Source of the DNA: JBKHBT01 sp046542255
GTDB lineage: Bacteria; UBP14; UBA6098; JBKHBT01
DNA length: 13,410 nucleotides
Reading direction: 5' to 3'
Assembly (NCBI GenBank): GCA_046542255.1
Contig: JBKHBT010000093.1
Location: forward strand, 1-13,410
In this document: one piece after another, positions 1 to 6,549 of the stretch
Position numbering within the stretch: the stretch's first letter is position 1
Layout: every line of letters starts with the position of its first letter
Program-made: the position numbers and the translations under genes
Notes under the pieces: model-generated
The model's input: only the letters and a program-made list of their open reading frames with translations
Told to the model about the DNA's origin: nothing
The model's database searches: none

Positions 1-229
1 CCGTCCAGAAGCGCAAAAGCCAAGAAAACCAGACAATACGCTGTTCCGCATTGTCTGGCTGCGCATCTGCCCATTCTGCCCATTTGCCTGAAAGCGACAT
101 CTGCACAGTATATTCGAAAATAACATCCTGGCTATCCAGAAGGAATTTGTAGGCTCTGGTGAGACTTTCATAGTAACCATCGGAATAAGTATTCTCATGA
201 TTATCGAAAGAGATTATTTTGCCGCTCAT
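1..229 (-). CDS. Partial hypothetical protein (N-terminal 76 residues)
   Basis: I do not recognise this protein. Reading leftwards from an ATG at 229-227, an open frame of 76 codons runs off the left edge, so the C-terminus is missing. The start is well supported: an AAGGAG Shine-Dalgarno sits 5 nt upstream of the ATG. The product begins MSGKIISFDNHENTYSDGYY and is soluble-looking and rich in aromatic residues, with no signal peptide. Around residues 57-66 the frame runs straight through a palindromic repeat (29-58) and reads PDNAEQRIVW. Related copies of that palindrome lie between genes at 12999-13368. The last residues visible (about 67-75) are rich in Trp and Phe. Either the repeat has entered a real gene in frame, or it overlaps the end of one. 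A plausible promoter lies at 266-294. Confidence 0.6.
   Translation of the reverse strand, partial: MSGKIISFDNHENTYSDGYYESLTRAYKFLLDSQDVIFEYTVQMSLSGKWAEWADAQPDNAEQRIVWFSWLLRFWT
29..58. repeat. Palindromic repeat copy R1 (inside a coding frame)
   Basis: A 12-bp-arm inverted repeat with one mismatch (38/49) and a 6-nt loop, ctgttc at 41-46. The left arm is ccagacaatacg (29-40) and the right arm is cgcattgtctgg (47-58). The core matches the three copies near the right end of the window. Here it lies within the partial minus-strand gene, where it is translated as DNAEQRIV. The tail that follows the right-end copies (atactt...aaaacatca) is not present here. Confidence 0.75.
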
Positions 230-265
230 TTTAGCTCCTTTTTGTTATGATTTTAACTACAATAT

Positions 266-294
266 AATATACTGTAAAATACCCTAAAAGTCTA
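266..294 (-). promoter_or_regulatory. Putative promoter of the partial left-edge gene
   Basis: On the minus strand, TAGACT (294-289) and TATATT (271-266) are separated by 17 nt, giving a fair -35 and a good -10 box. It would start transcription about 30 nt upstream of the AAGGAG ribosome-binding site. The region is very AT-rich, so chance matches are likely. Confidence 0.35.
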
Positions 295-437
295 TGATAA
301 CAAGGGATTACAGCGAATTTAAATTGCTTCTATTAGGCATATTTTCAGCGTTTTTGAAATCAATAATTAAAGCCAAATTCCTTAATAGAAAACGGATGAA
401 TTTAAGATTTTATTCTCATTAATGACGGATTTTGAAC

Positions 438-466
438 TTGATAATTTGAATATTTTGCTCTATCTT
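438..466 (+). promoter_or_regulatory. Putative promoter of the C10 protease gene
   Basis: TTGATA (438-443), a 17-nt spacer and TATCTT (461-466) resemble a housekeeping promoter. The expected start near 473 leaves a leader of about 35 nt before the ATG at 510, with GAAGGG at 494-499 as ribosome-binding site. This rests only on consensus and spacing. Confidence 0.35.
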
Positions 467-509
467 GCTAAAGAGATGTCGATAATAAAAGAAGAAGGGT
501 AGATTGTTT

Positions 510-2525
510 ATGAATAGGTCGGCTTCCTTATTGATTGTATTTGTTATTGTTGCGGCAGTATTGTCTGCTGGCTTGCCCAATGATGTCGCAAGGGCACATA
601 TTTCTATGCATGGCATGGATAATCAATATAATATCATCAGCGAGGATGCCATAGTGCGTGATGGCGATACTGTTTGCTATATCTATCATCTTTCTCCGAT
701 TGGATTTATAGCCGTTTCATCGATGCAGAATATGCGGCCGATTTTGGGCTATTCATTCGAAAGCGATATCGAGCTTGTTGCGGAGAATCCGGCCTATGAT
801 TTTCTTGTCAATAGCGCAAAAAAGCGGTATGCTCTTATGCAATCTGGCAGGCAGGATATAGCGAAAGTTATCGAGCGAAATAGGAGGATATGGGAAGAGT
901 ATATCACTCGCGGAGAGAGCTTATTATATCGAATTCTCGATGGCGAAGAATACGGCCCCTGGCTTCTGACCTACTGGCATCAGGGCGGCCCATACAATAG
1001 ATATTGCCCCGAAGACCCGGAAACCGGAAGACGTTCTATGACAGGCTGCGTGGCCACTGCCACCGCTATGATAATGAATTATTGGGATTTTCCATATTCT
1101 ATCGAACTCACTGATGAAGACAGCTATTATTCATATTATACCGATCCGCCAATCTTTGTCGATGCCACAACCGCCGATTTGGATACAATAATTTATACAG
1201 GATATCGCGGCTTCGAGCCGGACCCGGATATGAAAGGCAGGCTCTGTTTTGCAACCGGCGTGATATTGGATATGAGTTATTCATCCTCCGGTTCGGGAAC
1301 CAATAATTTTGCATGGCGGTTTACAGAAGACTTTGGTTTCTCAAATGCAACCGATGTGGAAAGGATTTTCGAGGAACCAGTCCCTATCGATAATATGAGA
1401 AATGGCAGGCCGATGTATGTCAGCCTTATTGGTGAGACCTATGGCCATGCGGTTGTCGCCGATGGATGGCGCGAAACCGGCGAATTCCATGTCAATATGG
1501 GATGGGGCGGCGGTGGTAATGGATGGTTTGCTATTCTCGATGATGAGATGCCGGGTGATTTTGTGCTACTTAATAAATTGATTCTCGATATTTATGCGCC
1601 GCAGCATGAAGATTTCCCCGATACCCGTGAAACCGCCAAAGAAATAACGATACTCGATAGCCTCGGCAAAGTTACAAATGGCATTATTCTCTATGATGAT
1701 GTCGATTATCTGAAATTCTATGCTAATCCCGAATCGACATATCAATTCTATACAACAGGCCCGCTGGATACATATTGCGAGATATACGATTCTCTCGGCG
1801 ATTCACCTATCGCATATTCCGATACAGGTGGATCATTCGAAAATTTCTGGATATCATTCCGGCCGGAATTTGGGCAGCCGGGATATTATTATATCAAAAT
1901 CGGCGATTTGACATCGCTATCTCTGGTGAATTACAAGCTCTTTTTCCGGCGCGTAATAGGCGAAGGGCCTTATCTCAGGATGTTCCAGCCGGATGGCGAT
2001 GAGGTTCTTTCAAGCACCGATAGCGTCAATATCACATTTTCGCTTTATTCTATTCCATATGGAACGCCGATTATTCTCGATTATTCTACTTCGGGAAGGT
2101 ATGGCCCATGGACAGAAATTGCATCAGATATCACGACTTTTTCCTATCGATGGAGTCCGCCTGAATTCGAAGAAGACCAATATAATTGTTTTATCCGTGC
2201 AAAAGTCGATGGATATTCTCATGTGTATGATATCAATGAAGAGCCATTTACAATAGAAGGCACTGAATCTATATCCGAAAACCAGGCTATTCCAGAAAAG
2301 CTAAAGCTAAGGGCCTATCCCAATCCCTTCAATTCGGCGATAAATATCGATTTGGACAAAGAAAGCTCTATCAAGATTATCGATAATTCTGGAAAGATAA
2401 TAGCGGCTTTTGACATGGTTGAATCGGTCAAGTGGCAGCCAAATCATTTTGTTGAATCAGGTATTTATACGATTATAGTGAACGATGACCCTGAAACTTC
2501 GCATCGGATAGCCCATATCAAATAG
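510..2525 (+). CDS. Secreted C10-family (streptopain-like) cysteine protease with C-terminal sorting domain
   Basis: A 671-residue exported protease. Residues 1-20 form a hydrophobic signal sequence, followed by a streptopain-type propeptide region (about 30-130). The catalytic domain shows the family landmarks: Gln158 in WHQGGPYN (oxyanion hole), nucleophile Cys180 in TGCVATA, His313 in YGHAVV, and NMGWGG (Asn329, Trp332). Residues about 395-465 resemble a PPC (pre-peptidase C-terminal) beta domain, then an Ig-like stretch. Residues about 595-671 form a YPNPFN-type (603-608) sorting domain like those used for type IX secretion. The protein is therefore probably released or anchored at the cell surface; its substrate is unknown. 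I chose the ATG at 510 over the in-frame TTG at 504 because GAAGGG lies 10 nt before 510 but only 4 nt before 504. Its stop is 3 nt from that of the convergent regulator. Confidence 0.92.
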   Translation: MNRSASLLIVFVIVAAVLSAGLPNDVARAHISMHGMDNQYNIISEDAIVRDGDTVCYIYHLSPIGFIAVSSMQNMRPILGYSFESDIELVAENPAYDFLVNSAKKRYALMQSGRQDIAKVIERNRRIWEEYITRGESLLYRILDGEEYGPWLLTYWHQGGPYNRYCPEDPETGRRSMTGCVATATAMIMNYWDFPYSIELTDEDSYYSYYTDPPIFVDATTADLDTIIYTGYRGFEPDPDMKGRLCFATGVILDMSYSSSGSGTNNFAWRFTEDFGFSNATDVERIFEEPVPIDNMRNGRPMYVSLIGETYGHAVVADGWRETGEFHVNMGWGGGGNGWFAILDDEMPGDFVLLNKLILDIYAPQHEDFPDTRETAKEITILDSLGKVTNGIILYDDVDYLKFYANPESTYQFYTTGPLDTYCEIYDSLGDSPIAYSDTGGSFENFWISFRPEFGQPGYYYIKIGDLTSLSLVNYKLFFRRVIGEGPYLRMFQPDGDEVLSSTDSVNITFSLYSIPYGTPIILDYSTSGRYGPWTEIASDITTFSYRWSPPEFEEDQYNCFIRAKVDGYSHVYDINEEPFTIEGTESISENQAIPEKLKLRAYPNPFNSAINIDLDKESSIKIIDNSGKIIAAFDMVESVKWQPNHFVESGIYTIIVNDDPETSHRIAHIK

Positions 2526-2528
2526 CGG

Positions 2529-3911
2529 CTATATTTCGATTCCGTATTTATCCAATTTTCTATATAGCGTTCTTCGGGACATGCCGAGAATTTTAGCTGC
2601 TTCGGTTTTATTGCCATTTGCTTGAATGAGTGCATCTTCTATTCTGTCCTCTTCGCTGCTGATTCTCGATGATTGATTTTCGATTTTGTCATTCAGCTCA
2701 TCGATTGATTGTCTTATCGATTTTAGTTCATTGGCGATATATCCGATTATCCGCATGATGTCGGCGTTTTCATAGTTTTCTTTTCGTAATATGCTCGGAA
2801 GCTTTTTGCCTATATTGCCATGAGTTTCGAAATATGAACGAAGGTTATCTATTTCCACCTGCTGCTTTCCTGCCAGAAGCAATGCATTTTCTACCAGATT
2901 TCGAAGCTCTCGAGCATTGCCGGGGAAATTATATGAAAGAAGCCCATCGATAGCCGAATCATCGAAACCAGCGAATTGCTTCTTGTATTTATTCTCGAGT
3001 TGATTCTGGAAATGCCTGATAAGGATTAGGACATCTTTAGGCCTTTCTCGAAGCGGTGGAATGAAAATATTGACAACTCCCAGCCGATAATAAAGATCTT
3101 CGCGGAATCGCCCTTCTTTGACAAGCTCTTTGACATCTTGATTGGTCGCCGCAACGATTCTTACATCGGCCTCTTCTGCCCTGCTGCTGCCGACCGGGAA
3201 GAACTCGCCGCTTTCGAGAATACGCAGCAGTTTGACCTGTGATTGCTGTGGCAGTTCGCCGATTTCATCCAGGAAAATAGTGCCGCCATCGGCCTGTTTG
3301 AAATATCCTTCCCTTGCTGAGCCTGCGCCTGTGAATGCGCCTTTTGTATGGCCGAATAGTTCGGCTTCGAGAAGATTCTCTGGTATTGCGCCGGAATTGA
3401 CGGGCAGGAATCGTTTATCTTTGCGGAGTGAATGCTGATGAATAGCTCGCGCGACAAGTTCTTTGCCGACACCAGATTCACCTGTAATAAAGACGGCAAG
3501 GTCCGTCTCGGATACCTTTTGAATCACACGGCCAATATTATAAATTGCATCTGAACGCCCGGCTATTTCGCTTTGAGCTAGTATTGACTTAAGGTGAAGC
3601 ATTCTATTGAAATCGGAGATTTCATCATCGGATAATGGCATCTGGTATTTTTTATCGATTAAAAGAGATTCTCTCCAATTGGGATCAAAATCGTTTTCGC
3701 ATATAATAAACAATGCGGAAAGCGGCGCTCTTTGGGCAATAGCGCGAATGAAACTACTCGAAGGCTTTTCTTTGCAGAAAGCGACAATGCTATCGAAATG
3801 CTGCTTTCGAAGCCGCCCCAGAAGGCCTTCGCGCGTATTTTCAATATAATTCTCTCCTGAGACTGGCACAGATAAATTGTCCCCTTTAGTATGTAATATA
3901 ATGTTTCTCAT
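2529..3911 (-). CDS. Sigma-54-dependent transcriptional activator (AAA+ / Fis-type HTH)
   Basis: A 460-residue enhancer-binding protein that would remodel sigma-54 RNA polymerase. The AAA+ domain (about 115-345) is complete: Walker A GESGVGKE (144-151), the sigma-54 contact loop GAFTGA (191-196), Walker B TIFLDEIGE (211-219), the FREDLYYRL arginine-finger segment (269-277) and sensor II FPGNARELRN (329-338). A Fis-type helix-turn-helix occupies about 422-460. The N-terminal ~110 residues do not show an evident phosphoacceptor aspartate, so this is not a clear response regulator; they may be a degenerate receiver or another sensor. Residues about 385-415 look like a coiled coil before the HTH, which is an unusual linker. 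The ATG at 3911 has GGAG 6 nt upstream. No partner kinase is adjacent, and I found no good sigma-54 promoter here, so its targets are unknown. Confidence 0.93.
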   Translation of the reverse strand: MRNIILHTKGDNLSVPVSGENYIENTREGLLGRLRKQHFDSIVAFCKEKPSSSFIRAIAQRAPLSALFIICENDFDPNWRESLLIDKKYQMPLSDDEISDFNRMLHLKSILAQSEIAGRSDAIYNIGRVIQKVSETDLAVFITGESGVGKELVARAIHQHSLRKDKRFLPVNSGAIPENLLEAELFGHTKGAFTGAGSAREGYFKQADGGTIFLDEIGELPQQSQVKLLRILESGEFFPVGSSRAEEADVRIVAATNQDVKELVKEGRFREDLYYRLGVVNIFIPPLRERPKDVLILIRHFQNQLENKYKKQFAGFDDSAIDGLLSYNFPGNARELRNLVENALLLAGKQQVEIDNLRSYFETHGNIGKKLPSILRKENYENADIMRIIGYIANELKSIRQSIDELNDKIENQSSRISSEEDRIEDALIQANGNKTEAAKILGMSRRTLYRKLDKYGIEI

Positions 3912-3935
3912 GTTTTCTCCATTATTCTTGGCACA

Positions 3936-4020
3936 GTTGTGTCACATAATATAAAGGACAGCGTCGTTTTATCAAACAATAAAATAAACTTCAGCATAAA
4001 TATAATTAATTTGACACAAC
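3936..4020. repeat. Inverted 9-nt word pair in the divergent regulatory region
   Basis: gttgtgtca (3936-3944) and tgacacaac (4012-4020) are exact reverse complements 67 nt apart. The first overlaps the predicted start of the activator transcript. The second overlaps the -35 box of the plus-strand promoter. The arrangement would suit a regulator binding both divergent promoters. No protein has been linked to it. Confidence 0.4.
3948..3975 (-). promoter_or_regulatory. Putative promoter of the sigma-54 activator gene
   Basis: On the minus strand, TTGATA (3975-3970) and TATATT (3953-3948) are separated by 16 nt, predicting a start near 3941 and a leader of about 30 nt. An imperfect dyad, GACACA-AC-TGTGCC on the minus strand (3943-3930), lies at or just after that start and could be an operator. 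Confidence 0.4.
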
Positions 4021-4039
4021 AATTACATGAATGTAGTAT
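4011..4039 (+). promoter_or_regulatory. Putative plus-strand intergenic promoter
   Basis: An exact TTGACA (4011-4016), a 17-nt spacer and TAGTAT (4034-4039) make the best housekeeping-type promoter in the window. Nothing on the plus strand downstream is an obvious long gene. It leads into the hairpin and T-run at 4134-4157. Confidence 0.45.
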
Positions 4040-4045
4040 TAATAG

Positions 4046-4157
4046 AAAGCATTTTTGCTATATTTATACAATTACAAATAACTAACAGTTTAGAATATTA
4101 TGACCTAAATGGAGAATTTTAAACCTGATAGACGAGTTTATCGTTAAACTCTTTTTT
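4046..4157 (+). ncRNA. Candidate small RNA (promoter-to-terminator unit)
   Basis: A stretch of about 110 nt lies between a consensus-like promoter (4011-4039) and an intrinsic-terminator-like hairpin with six Ts (4134-4157). No known RNA family was recognised. Alternatively, an unlisted 31-codon frame (4027-4122, ATG to TAA, starting MNVVLIESIFAIF) overlaps it. That frame has no Shine-Dalgarno and begins upstream of the -10 box, so it would need another promoter. The transcript would end right at the 3' end of the GWxTD gene, which is on the other strand. Support is sequence pattern only. Confidence 0.3.
4134..4157 (+). terminator. Intrinsic terminator-like hairpin with T-run
   Basis: A perfect 7-bp stem, gagttta (4134-4140) with taaactc (4145-4151), loop tcgt, is followed by six Ts (4152-4157). 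The T-run lies on the plus-strand side, so as written it ends plus-strand transcription. For the GWxTD gene, whose stop is at 4158, the hairpin is followed by no T-run. The stem has only two G-C pairs, so it may be weak. Confidence 0.5.
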
Positions 4158-5471
4158 CTAGTCGATACTCCATAGTGTATAGTCGCCATTTCCGTGCTTA
4201 TCTACAAATGTATAGACTCTTTGCAATGAATAATAATACCATTTGATATATGGATAGGTACCGGTTTCGAAGGGATGTTGTTCGATTTCGTCTGGTGGGC
4301 CGTATTCGATATAGATTCTGCCGCGATCTGTTTTGTATCCGGGTTTCCAACCGGAAAAATGGTCATTGGCATATCGGACTCGCCTGAGAAATTCTTCTTT
4401 GAATTCATTTTCTTTTGTGGATGGATTAGGGTCGCGTTTTGCCCAGAATTCTTCTATGAGGGAATCACGCTCCTGTGGCGATGCCTTTTTGATCTTTTTG
4501 ACTTCACGATTTTTACCGATTATAGATAGCAGATATACTTCTTTTGAAAAATCATCGCTGGTCATATTGCTATAGCTGGCGTGAAATCTCGCCATTATGG
4601 ATTTTTCGGCAGTTTTATTTTTGGGGATATTCTTAAGCTGCACAATGAATTCTTTATCGCCACCATCGATATCTTTTTCGCCGCAAACGCAGAAGCTGCC
4701 ATTGTATATGAAATACCTCCCCGTCTCTATCGGAAAGCGAATTTTTCTTGCCGATTGGCCCGTGGCAAGGCCATTTTTGGCTCTGGTTCTTTCTCTTGCT
4801 AATAATGTATCAACGGAAGAGTATTGAATATCGCGGCCTTTTTTGATTTTGACTCTCAGCTTCACATCATCGCTTTCGGGCGCAATAATTCCTATCGAAT
4901 AATGCACCGTATCATCCAACCTTAGATTAGACATTTTGATATTTCCGAATTTGTCCAGTATCAATGGCTTTGTCATATCGATTTTCTGTGAGAACTTATC
5001 AATATCGATAATAATATCTCGCTCTTTCATTTGCTGTCCCGCAATTTTGTCATCAAAACCGACAAATAACTCGAAACTTCCAACCGGTGCTTTGAATTCT
5101 ATCGAATCTTTTAGAAATAGCTCATTATTCCCCGTCTTGGAATAGTCTTGCACCTTGAAACGACTGCTTTCTGAATTACCCGATATCAAACGGGAATTTT
5201 GATATAGTGCGCTTCTAAGCGTATATTCGGAATTATAGCTACCATCCTTACGCTGAAAAGCAAGGACCGAATATGGTACGAAATAATAGACCTTCATCAT
5301 TACATTACCTTCATCTAAAGATAATTTGCTATCCTCGCCCTTTTCAAAAATTGGTCGCCATGTGTACATCATAGAGAATTTGCTTCTCTGTGAATTGAAA
5401 TTAGGATAGATCTGGGCATGGATTATCGGGATAGTTAGCAGAAATATCATTATTATTATTGCTTTTTTCAT
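4158..5471 (-). CDS. GWxTD-domain exported protein
   Basis: A 437-residue exported protein. Residues 1-19 are a clear signal peptide ending IIHAQ. The middle is predicted beta-rich and I recognise no enzyme in it. The C-terminal ~80 residues carry the GWxTD-domain signature: PGYKTDRGRIYI followed by EYGPPDEIE (about 377-396). The motif reads GYKTD (378-382), so the usual tryptophan is tyrosine; a GW pair lies four residues earlier (374-375). The function of this family is not established; members occur widely in FCB and related candidate phyla. Its ATG overlaps the stop of the upstream xerD-type gene by one base (TAATG), and GAGGAA within that gene's last codons serves as ribosome-binding site, so the two are very probably co-transcribed and translationally coupled. 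Confidence 0.88.
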   Translation of the reverse strand: MKKAIIIMIFLLTIPIIHAQIYPNFNSQRSKFSMMYTWRPIFEKGEDSKLSLDEGNVMMKVYYFVPYSVLAFQRKDGSYNSEYTLRSALYQNSRLISGNSESSRFKVQDYSKTGNNELFLKDSIEFKAPVGSFELFVGFDDKIAGQQMKERDIIIDIDKFSQKIDMTKPLILDKFGNIKMSNLRLDDTVHYSIGIIAPESDDVKLRVKIKKGRDIQYSSVDTLLARERTRAKNGLATGQSARKIRFPIETGRYFIYNGSFCVCGEKDIDGGDKEFIVQLKNIPKNKTAEKSIMARFHASYSNMTSDDFSKEVYLLSIIGKNREVKKIKKASPQERDSLIEEFWAKRDPNPSTKENEFKEEFLRRVRYANDHFSGWKPGYKTDRGRIYIEYGPPDEIEQHPFETGTYPYIKWYYYSLQRVYTFVDKHGNGDYTLWSID

Positions 5472-6358
5472 TATTTCCTCGGATGTTTGCTTCTATATTG
5501 ATTTTCGATATATTCATTAGAGATATTAGTATATACTTCGGTAGTCGAAAGATCGACATGGCCGAGCATCATCTGTATCGAGCGCAGGTCTGCGCCGCCT
5601 TCGAGAAGATGCGTTGCAAAGCTATGCCGGAAAATATGCGGATGGACTTTATCGCCGAGACCGGCCTTTTCAGCATATTTCTGGACAATCTTCCACGCGC
5701 CCATTCTCGAGAGGCTCTTTCCAAAACGATTCAGGAATATGGCATTATCCTGCATTTTGCCTTTCGACCCAAGCTGCGGCCTTCCATCACGAATATATCT
5801 GGAAAGCCAATATGCAGATTCATCGCCAATCGGGACAAGTCTTTCTTTGCGGCCTTTGCCAAATAATTTTACAAGATTGATATCATCATAAAAATCGGAT
5901 ATTCGAATGAATAATGCTTCGGAAACACGAGCGCCAGTGGCATAGAGAAATTCGATAAAAGCCCGGTCGCGAAGGCCGAATGCTGTATCGTAATCGATTT
6001 TGCTGATTATTAGCTCGATTTCTTCGATATCCAGGGCTTCCGGGATTTTTTTATCCAGCTTAGGAAGCACGATTCTCTCGGTTGGGTCTTCTTTTATAAC
6101 ATTCTGCAAATATAGGAATTTGAAAAATGAGCGTAGTGATGAAATATTTCTCGCTATACTTCGCGATGTCAATTCGCTATCGGCCAATATCCTGACATAG
6201 CTGGAGCCGGTCGATGCGGGAAGGTTCTGAATATCGAGTTTTCCTTCATCTTCGAGATAATCATAGAAATTTCTGATATCGTGCATATAGGAATCGAGCG
6301 TATTCTTGCCATGTGCTTTTTCGAGGGCAAGATAGTTCTTATATCGCTCCAACCACAT
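5471..6358 (-). CDS. xerD: Tyrosine recombinase, XerD/XerC type
   Basis: A 295-residue site-specific recombinase, the usual size for XerC/XerD, which resolve chromosome dimers at dif. The N-terminal SAM-like core-binding domain (about 1-88) is followed by the catalytic domain. All catalytic residues are visible: Arg144 in ATGARVSEA, Lys168 in FGKGRKER, His241 and Arg244 in HIFRH, His267 in LGHVD, and nucleophile Tyr276 in TTEVYTN. An integrated-element integrase is possible, but length, domain layout and absence of phage or transposon genes nearby favour a housekeeping Xer protein. XerC versus XerD cannot be settled by eye, so the symbol is tentative. The ATG at 6358 has only a weak GAG upstream. 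It is followed by, and overlaps, the GWxTD gene. Confidence 0.9.
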   Translation of the reverse strand: MWLERYKNYLALEKAHGKNTLDSYMHDIRNFYDYLEDEGKLDIQNLPASTGSSYVRILADSELTSRSIARNISSLRSFFKFLYLQNVIKEDPTERIVLPKLDKKIPEALDIEEIELIISKIDYDTAFGLRDRAFIEFLYATGARVSEALFIRISDFYDDINLVKLFGKGRKERLVPIGDESAYWLSRYIRDGRPQLGSKGKMQDNAIFLNRFGKSLSRMGAWKIVQKYAEKAGLGDKVHPHIFRHSFATHLLEGGADLRSIQMMLGHVDLSTTEVYTNISNEYIENQYRSKHPRK

Positions 6359-6410
6359 ATATGCTCTGTCTTTGTCGATAATTACCCTTTCGATACCTTC
6401 TTATTTCAAT

Positions 6411-6440
6411 ATAATAAAAACCATCAGTTAATGAAAGCAA
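6411..6440 (-). promoter_or_regulatory. Putative promoter of the xerD-GWxTD operon
   Basis: On the minus strand, TTGCTT (6440-6435) and TATTAT (6416-6411) are 18 nt apart, placing a start near 6404 and a leader of about 45 nt. The surrounding DNA is AT-rich, so this is modest evidence. Confidence 0.3.
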
Positions 6441-6504
6441 AGAAGTATATGCTACCAGATTTATTACAATAATAGTAGCTTTCAATGGAAAATATCACTT
6501 GTTT

Positions 6505-6533
6505 TTGAGCTTCTAAAATGCTTTTTATATAGA
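6505..6533 (+). promoter_or_regulatory. Putative promoter of the glycine-rich protein gene
   Basis: TTGAGC (6505-6510), a 17-nt spacer and TATAGA (6528-6533). The predicted start would leave a leader of only about 10 nt, partly overlapping the AAAGGAG at 6538-6544, so the true promoter may lie further upstream. Confidence 0.22.
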
Positions 6534-6549
6534 TAACAAAGGAGTTATT

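Noticed and set aside
2528..2568. Inverted repeat gctatat...atatagc at the convergent gene ends, as a terminator.
   Set aside because: The loop is 27 nt, the arms are AT-rich, there is no T-run, and half lies within the activator's coding end.
3929..3944. A possible sigma-54 promoter, ttggcac followed by gtgtca, on the plus strand.
   Set aside because: The -24 element fits, but the -12 element lacks the required GC at the correct distance, and the direction leads away from the activator gene.
4109..4147. A 12-codon frame (ATG to TAA) just before the terminator-like hairpin, as a leader peptide.
   Set aside because: It has no Shine-Dalgarno, runs into the hairpin stem and has no downstream gene on that strand to regulate.
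6433..6482. gaaagc...gctttc inverted repeat between the divergent xerD and glycine-rich genes, as an operator.
   Set aside because: The six-base arms are 38 nt apart with only a partial inner stem; this is expected by chance in AT-rich DNA.
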